A stretch of 37,869 bases of DNA. Source: Candidatus Cloacimonadota bacterium (GTDB taxonomy: Bacteria; Cloacimonadota; Cloacimonadia; Cloacimonadales; TCS61). The translations under genes and the position numbers were made by a program. The notes beneath the pieces are model-generated. The model had not been told where the DNA came from. It saw only the letters and a list, made by a program, of their open reading frames with translations, and ran no database searches. This document shows, piece after piece, positions 33,823-37,869 of this stretch. Where the stretch lies: positions 1 through 37,869 of the forward strand of contig JAUXIJ010000031.1 of NCBI GenBank assembly GCA_030621085.1, given 5' to 3'. Every line of letters begins with the position of its first letter. The first letter of the stretch is position 1.

Positions 33823-34806
33823 CTAAATCAAATATTCTTCTACTTTTAAAGCATTTATTTTTTTAACTTCCACTGTATTTTGCAATTGATATTTTTTCCC
33901 ATACGCCACTGTCGATATTTCGGGAGCTTTGTTACAATAACGCAGAAGTAGTGAAGCTGCGATCTTAATCTCTTCTTCTGTAGGCTGGATCATTGAATTC
34001 AATATTCCTGAAGGTCCGGGAAAATATTTCGCTTGCAATACTATCTCATCCACTGCTAGGCTGGTGAGAGCATCATTATCATTTTCATTTCTGCCAACTA
34101 TTATCTTCAAATTATCACTTATCCGAAAGTGCCTGCCAAATTTAAGGAATTCAATGAATTTCATCTCCATCATATCGTGATCCATCAGGTCTCTCAAGCG
34201 CCGTGAATAGCCAGCATCTGTAAGCAGGCAGCCACCACCGGGATTCTGATAAAACGTTATTTTGTATTTCTCTGCCAGCTCCATTTGACGGTATCTTCCC
34301 CTGTCCTGGATATCCAGCATATCTTCTTTTTTTACCCAACCCTCACGTATGGGAAGGGTATCGGTGAGTAGTTTCTGAGAAAGCGGACGAACCAGCAGAT
34401 CTTTTACTTTGCTTAATTTTCCCACAGCGTTCAAGGCATCGTGACGCTGGCTCATGGGTCTTTGCCCCAGCACTTCACCGGAGATGATAAAATCGATCTT
34501 GTATTGCTCCATCAATTGTGCAGCTTCTCTGAACATCAAACCATGACAATCGATGCAGGGGTTCATGTTCTTCCCGAAACCATAACGTGGATTTTTAAGC
34601 ATTTCCAGGTGTTTTTCTGAAATATCGTGAACAATCAGTTTATAATCTATCTGCTCTGCTGCCTTTAATGCATTCTCAGGTCCGAAGAATAAACTTTTAA
34701 AAAAAACTGGAACTACTTCATAGCCAAGTTCACTCATGTGAAGCACACTGAGCATGCTGTCCAGCCCACCCGAGAAAAGCGCAAAACACCTGTATTTTTT
34801 TTTCAT
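33823..34806 (-). CDS. PP-loop ATPase, tRNA-thiolation-like (MnmA/ThiI-related)
   Basis: 327 residues from the ATG at 34806, chosen because AAAGGA precedes it; the frame stays open to 34953 but that extension runs through repeats. The PP-loop SGGLDS (residues 10-15 region) adenylates the substrate. Cysteines occur in NPCIDCH and in PGGGCLLTD, the pair expected to carry sulfur or bind an Fe-S cluster. GQRPMSQRHDALN is conserved in a family often annotated as tRNA 2-thiouridine or 4-thiouridine synthesis proteins. The C-terminal ~100 residues resemble the NFACT-R-like RNA-binding domain. The exact modified base is unknown. Confidence 0.78.
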   Translation of the reverse strand: MKKKYRCFALFSGGLDSMLSVLHMSELGYEVVPVFFKSLFFGPENALKAAEQIDYKLIVHDISEKHLEMLKNPRYGFGKNMNPCIDCHGLMFREAAQLMEQYKIDFIISGEVLGQRPMSQRHDALNAVGKLSKVKDLLVRPLSQKLLTDTLPIREGWVKKEDMLDIQDRGRYRQMELAEKYKITFYQNPGGGCLLTDAGYSRRLRDLMDHDMMEMKFIEFLKFGRHFRISDNLKIIVGRNENDNDALTSLAVDEIVLQAKYFPGPSGILNSMIQPTEEEIKIAASLLLRYCNKAPEISTVAYGKKYQLQNTVEVKKINALKVEEYLI

Positions 34807-35278
34807 TATCCTTTTCTTTCGATTAATAAATTTATGACTCATACTTTTTTTGACCTTATATTCTGTCAACCGGATTGCACTTATATCATGGTTAATCCCA
34901 CTAATTAATTCGTGGGTTTCCGGACAGGTTGTAGGGTGGGTGCTAACCCACAAATATGTAGAATCCTCTGCTGTCTCCTTTTAGCAAAAGGAGAACATAA
35001 GATGCTATAGAAAGAAAATAACCAGAAAAAAATTTTCTTTGACAAAAATAATTCAAGAAAGCAGTTTCGTTTGTGTGCTCAACAAGGCAAAAAAAAGAGT
35101 TATTAAAGTGATATGAAATTGAAGAAAATGAAAAAACTAAATGCGAAATTCGCGACATTTGTCGTATACAACACCAGATTTGGTAATGTTTGCGACAAAA
35201 ATTGCGTGGATACAAACATTAGCCACTTAATTAAGATAGTGGGAAAGCTTAAAAGTAATAATTAACTTGGGAGGAAGA
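34807..35278. other. 470-bp intergenic region rich in inverted repeats
   Basis: No credible gene is seen; the open frame on the minus strand is unlike any protein I know. It holds CCCAC/GTGGG arms (34897-34916), GTGGGT GCTA ACCCAC (about 34936-34951), and CTCCTTTT AGC AAAAGGAG (about 34976-34994). Further on is a small palindrome CGACATTTGTCG (35153-35164) with a related GCGACAAA about 30 bp later. A TTGACA lies on the minus strand at 34864-34869 (possible promoter for the PP-loop gene), and a TTGACA near 35039 on the plus strand. Confidence 0.5.
35153..35164. promoter_or_regulatory. palindrome CGACATTTGTCG, possible operator
   Basis: Perfect 12-bp palindrome about 115 nt before the FG-GAP protein start. 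A GCGACAAAAATTGCG half-related site follows at about 35192-35206. The spacing of similar half-sites resembles a dimer-binding operator; nothing identifies the regulator. Confidence 0.3.
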
Positions 35279-37660
35279 ATGAAAAAAATAATGCTAACAA
35301 TGTTTTGTTTTTTGCAAATGAGTATTATATTTGCCCAGATAAGTTTTTCTCCACATACTATTAGTAATACTCCAGAATATAGTTTAGCTGGTGCCATCTC
35401 TGTCTTTTCAATTGATCTTGATAGTGATGGTGATAATGATATTCTTTCAGCATCAATTAATGATAATAAAGTAAGTTGGTTCGAAAATCTAGGAGATACG
35501 AACTTTCAACCACATCTAATAACATCAAATGCTATCGGTGCTATTTCGGTTTATGCAATTGATGTTGATGGTGACAATGATATTGATGTCCTCTCAGCTT
35601 CAAATGGAAATGGAGAAATTTTATGGTACGAAAATGATGGTTTTCAGAATTTTTCTAGTCATCAAATCACATATGGTGCTTACTTAGCGACTTCAGTCTT
35701 TGCAATTGATATAGACGAAGATGATGATATTGATGTACTCTCATCAATGAGATATGGCATACATTTGTATGAGAATGATGGAAATCAAAACTTTATCCAA
35801 CATGTTATAACTTCAGACACAGAATATAATTCATCAATTTACGCTATTGATTTAGATGAAGATGGAGACATTGATATAATCACTGAACCATCAATTGGCA
35901 TATTATGGTATGAGAATGATGGGAATCAGAACTTTACTGAGAATATAATATCTTCAGATGTTTCCTGTATTAATTCCATTTATGCTTGTGATGTTGATGG
36001 AGATGAAGACATTGATGTGGTATCAGCATCGGCTGTGTATGATATTTCGTGGCATGAAAATGACGGAAATCAAAATTTTTCAGATCATGTAATAAGTTCT
36101 AATGTCAGTGGAGCAACTTCTGTATTTGCAATTGATATAGATGATGATGATGACATTGACGTTCTTTCTTCTTCTAAATATGATGATAAAATAGCTTTGT
36201 ATGAAAATAGTGGAGATCAGGTTTTTGGAGAACACGTAATTTCCGATTCAGCTTATTCAGCCACTTCTGTTTATGCAATCGATATTGATGGAGATAACCA
36301 CATTGATATTATATCCAGTTCTCGTGGTGATAATAAGATTTCTTGGTATAAAAATGACGGAAATATAAATTTTTCTGAAAATCCCATAATCTGGAGAGAA
36401 TATATGAATTACGTCTATCCTTTTGATTTAGATTGTGATGGAGATATGGATATAACTTTTGCATCAAAATTTGTAACAGGTTGGTTTGAGAATGATGATA
36501 ATCAAAATTTTACTCGTAAATCGTTTACTAATGAAAAAAAAGGTGCATATTCTATTTATGCCTTGGATATGGATTATGACGATGACATTGATGTTCTAAC
36601 TTCAGATACTTGGTTGGAAAATGTAGGTGAAATGAATTTCATTGATCATTCTAATGATTTTGGATCGAATATAGCTTATCCATGCGATATAGATTTCGAT
36701 GACGATTATGATATAATTTTAGGTAACAGGCACGAGCCTTCAGTAGGTTTATTAATTAATGATGGGAACCAAAATTTTTATTATGAACTGCTTTCTATTT
36801 ATTATTTTACAAACTCTTTATTAGCTAGTGATATTGACTGTGATAATGATATCGATATTATCTCAGCGTCATATTATCAAGATCACATTCTATGGTATGA
36901 AAATGACGGTAGTCTAAATTTCACAATAAATATTATTTCTTCAAACGCGCTGTATGCCTCATCTGTATTCACAATTGATATTGATTTTGATGGAGATGTT
37001 GATTTATTAACAACTTCAAGAGATGATGATACAGTAGCACTTTATGAAAATGATGGATTTCAGAATTTTATTTTCCATGCAATTTCACAGGATGCTGATG
37101 GAGCGATGACTGTTTGTGCTACAGATTTAGACAATGATAATGATTTTGATATAATTTCTGGATCAGCCTATGATGGAAATATTAGATGGTTCGAAAATGA
37201 AGGAAATTTAAGTTTTAGTGAACATCTACTTTCTTCTGATGTGGAAGGAATTCTATCTCTGCATTTAGTTGATATCGATGATGACGGTTTCAAAGATATT
37301 CTTTCTGTTTGTAATGAGATGGATAAAATTGTTTGGTTTGAAAATATGTCTATTGTTGGTAGTGACTTAGAAATTATTAAAAAATATGATAATAGTATTA
37401 TTTGTTACCCTAATCCGTTCAATCCATCCACGACCATATCCTTTAATCTGCCCTCAGATGGTAAAGTATCCATTACAGTTTACAATGTAAAAGGTCAGAA
37501 AGTTACTACATTAGTAGATAAGCATTTTGAAAACGGTTCACATATAGTAACCTGGAATGGTAAAGATAGCAATAATAAATCAGTTGCATCGGGAATTTAT
37601 TTCTACAAGATCTCTACTAACGAATCATCAACCACAAAAAAAATGTTGCTGCTCAAATAA
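35279..37660 (+). CDS. large secreted FG-GAP/VCBS-repeat protein with type IX-like sorting domain
   Basis: 793 residues from the ATG at 35279 (GGGAGG directly upstream); an in-frame TTG at 35267 is less likely. The signal peptide ends IIFAQ at about residue 19. Then come 14 repeats of about 45 residues, each with an acidic calcium-like loop (D-x-D-x-D-x-D-x-D, e.g. DVDGDNDIDVLSAS) followed by WYENDGNQNF. Seven blades form one FG-GAP propeller, so 14 suggests two. The sorting domain starts YPNPFNP and ends KKMLLLK. It probably acts on the cell surface in adhesion or polysaccharide binding; no catalytic domain is seen. Its last ~40 sorting-domain bases are nearly identical to those of the endonuclease gene. 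Confidence 0.85.
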   Translation: MKKIMLTMFCFLQMSIIFAQISFSPHTISNTPEYSLAGAISVFSIDLDSDGDNDILSASINDNKVSWFENLGDTNFQPHLITSNAIGAISVYAIDVDGDNDIDVLSASNGNGEILWYENDGFQNFSSHQITYGAYLATSVFAIDIDEDDDIDVLSSMRYGIHLYENDGNQNFIQHVITSDTEYNSSIYAIDLDEDGDIDIITEPSIGILWYENDGNQNFTENIISSDVSCINSIYACDVDGDEDIDVVSASAVYDISWHENDGNQNFSDHVISSNVSGATSVFAIDIDDDDDIDVLSSSKYDDKIALYENSGDQVFGEHVISDSAYSATSVYAIDIDGDNHIDIISSSRGDNKISWYKNDGNINFSENPIIWREYMNYVYPFDLDCDGDMDITFASKFVTGWFENDDNQNFTRKSFTNEKKGAYSIYALDMDYDDDIDVLTSDTWLENVGEMNFIDHSNDFGSNIAYPCDIDFDDDYDIILGNRHEPSVGLLINDGNQNFYYELLSIYYFTNSLLASDIDCDNDIDIISASYYQDHILWYENDGSLNFTINIISSNALYASSVFTIDIDFDGDVDLLTTSRDDDTVALYENDGFQNFIFHAISQDADGAMTVCATDLDNDNDFDIISGSAYDGNIRWFENEGNLSFSEHLLSSDVEGILSLHLVDIDDDGFKDILSVCNEMDKIVWFENMSIVGSDLEIIKKYDNSIICYPNPFNPSTTISFNLPSDGKVSITVYNVKGQKVTTLVDKHFENGSHIVTWNGKDSNNKSVASGIYFYKISTNESSTTKKMLLLK

Positions 37661-37665
37661 CGTAA

Positions 37666-37709
37666 CGCAAACATCCCGCCCAATAGACTGGCGGGTAAAC
37701 CTGTTTGCG
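37666..37709. repeat. nested hairpin after the FG-GAP gene
   Basis: Outer arms CGCAAACA (37666-37673) / TGTTTGCG (37702-37709) enclose inner arms CCCGCC (37675-37680) / GGCGGG (37690-37695). No T-run follows directly. Confidence 0.75.
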
Positions 37710-37715
37710 AACACT

Positions 37716-37756
37716 CTCTACCCGTGTTCAATCGAACGCGGGTAGAGACGCTTTTT
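37716..37756 (+). terminator. strong intrinsic terminator
   Basis: Stem CTCTACCCGTGTTC (37716-37729) / GAACGCGGGTAGAG (37734-37747), 14 pairs with one G-T wobble, loop AATC. It is followed by ACGC and five T. It ends the FG-GAP gene transcript. Confidence 0.85.
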
Positions 37757-37814
37757 CTTGACATATTAATAATTGATTTAGAGATTTGATTAAATAATTT
37801 AAAAGGCAGGTTTT

Positions 37815-37869
37815 ATGAGATTTCTTCTTTTCCTTTTTGCTTTCTACTTTTTACTTTTTGCTTTTTCAA
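37815..37869 (+). CDS. start of a secreted or membrane protein, cut off by window
   Basis: ATG at 37815 with AGGCAGG upstream opens MRFLLFLFAFYFLLFAFS, a hydrophobic signal-like start, and runs off the right edge. A TTGACA at about 37758-37763 could drive it. The pyrimidine-rich DNA (repeats of CTTTTTAC/GCTTTTT) could also be a low-complexity repeat, so the gene is likely but not certain. Confidence 0.5.
   Translation, partial: MRFLLFLFAFYFLLFAFS

Noticed and set aside
34807..34953. N-terminal extension of the PP-loop protein to 34953
   Set aside because: The extension has no family resemblance, crosses a TTGACA promoter-like box and repeats; the ATG at 34806 has an AAAGGA site and starts directly before the PP-loop.
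34943..35215. 90-codon open frame on the minus strand upstream of the PP-loop gene
   Set aside because: Unlike any protein I know, rich in Phe/Ser/Cys, no ribosome site, and it runs through several inverted repeats.
1..37869. CRISPR arrays, tRNA or rRNA genes, insertion-sequence transposases, integrases
   Set aside because: No regularly spaced direct repeats, no cloverleaf sequence with a GGTTCGA-type arm, and no transposase or integrase motifs were seen on either strand.

Overview
The window reads as a stretch of chromosome from a low-GC, Gram-negative bacterium of the FCB group. The best guess is Candidatus Cloacimonadota (Cloacimonetes) or a close relative. Evidence: four secreted proteins end in the type IX-like sorting domain (YPNPFNP near its start, ending in basic residue plus LLLK or LIK). 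They sit beside an indolepyruvate:ferredoxin oxidoreductase, several FG-GAP/propeller surface proteins and a standard bacterial housekeeping set. The phylum assignment is inference; no rRNA or tRNA gene was seen.

Layout. 1-1154 (-): 5'-part of an AMP-binding acyl ligase. 1585-4447 (+): two secreted propeller proteins with sorting domains, closed by a bidirectional terminator. 4499-6784 (-): iorB and iorA, separated by an imperfect palindromic repeat. 6928-13249 (+): a tight, translationally coupled operon tilS-hpt-ftsH-hslV-hslU-Mth938-like, i.e. tRNA modification, purine salvage and ATP-dependent proteolysis. 13261-18268 (+): a markedly A+T-rich four-gene cassette with DNA methyltransferase, ParB-like protein, SNF2 helicase and DUF3883/Mrr-like nuclease. 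It looks like a horizontally acquired restriction-modification-type defence system that I cannot match to a named system. 18385-20111 (+): a small hypothetical, a secreted propeller protein, a LapA-like membrane protein and a Cys-rich DUF3795 protein, then a terminator. 20168-30043 (-): a ten-gene run read from trmB to the S41 protease (trmB, dgt, prfB, uppS, cdsA, rfbB, lytic transglycosylase, rimI, tmk, ctp), mostly envelope and translation functions; prfB carries the classic programmed +1 frameshift. 30330-33111 (+): secreted endonuclease I with sorting domain, then a long-chain acyl-CoA synthetase. 33176-34806 (-): an MBL-fold hydrolase and a PP-loop tRNA-thiolation-like protein. 35279-37660 (+): a secreted protein of 14 FG-GAP repeats with sorting domain, then a strong terminator and the first codons of another secreted protein.

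Two themes stand out. First, the defence cassette begins 11 nt behind the protease operon with no promoter of its own visible, so it may be transcribed from it. Second, the genome carries short palindromic or tandem repeats that invade coding sequence in frame. A 60-bp element between trmB and the endonuclease gene recurs, inverted and 58/60 identical, inside the endonuclease's sorting domain. A shortened relative sits at the same structural position in the sorting domain of the 1585-2937 gene.
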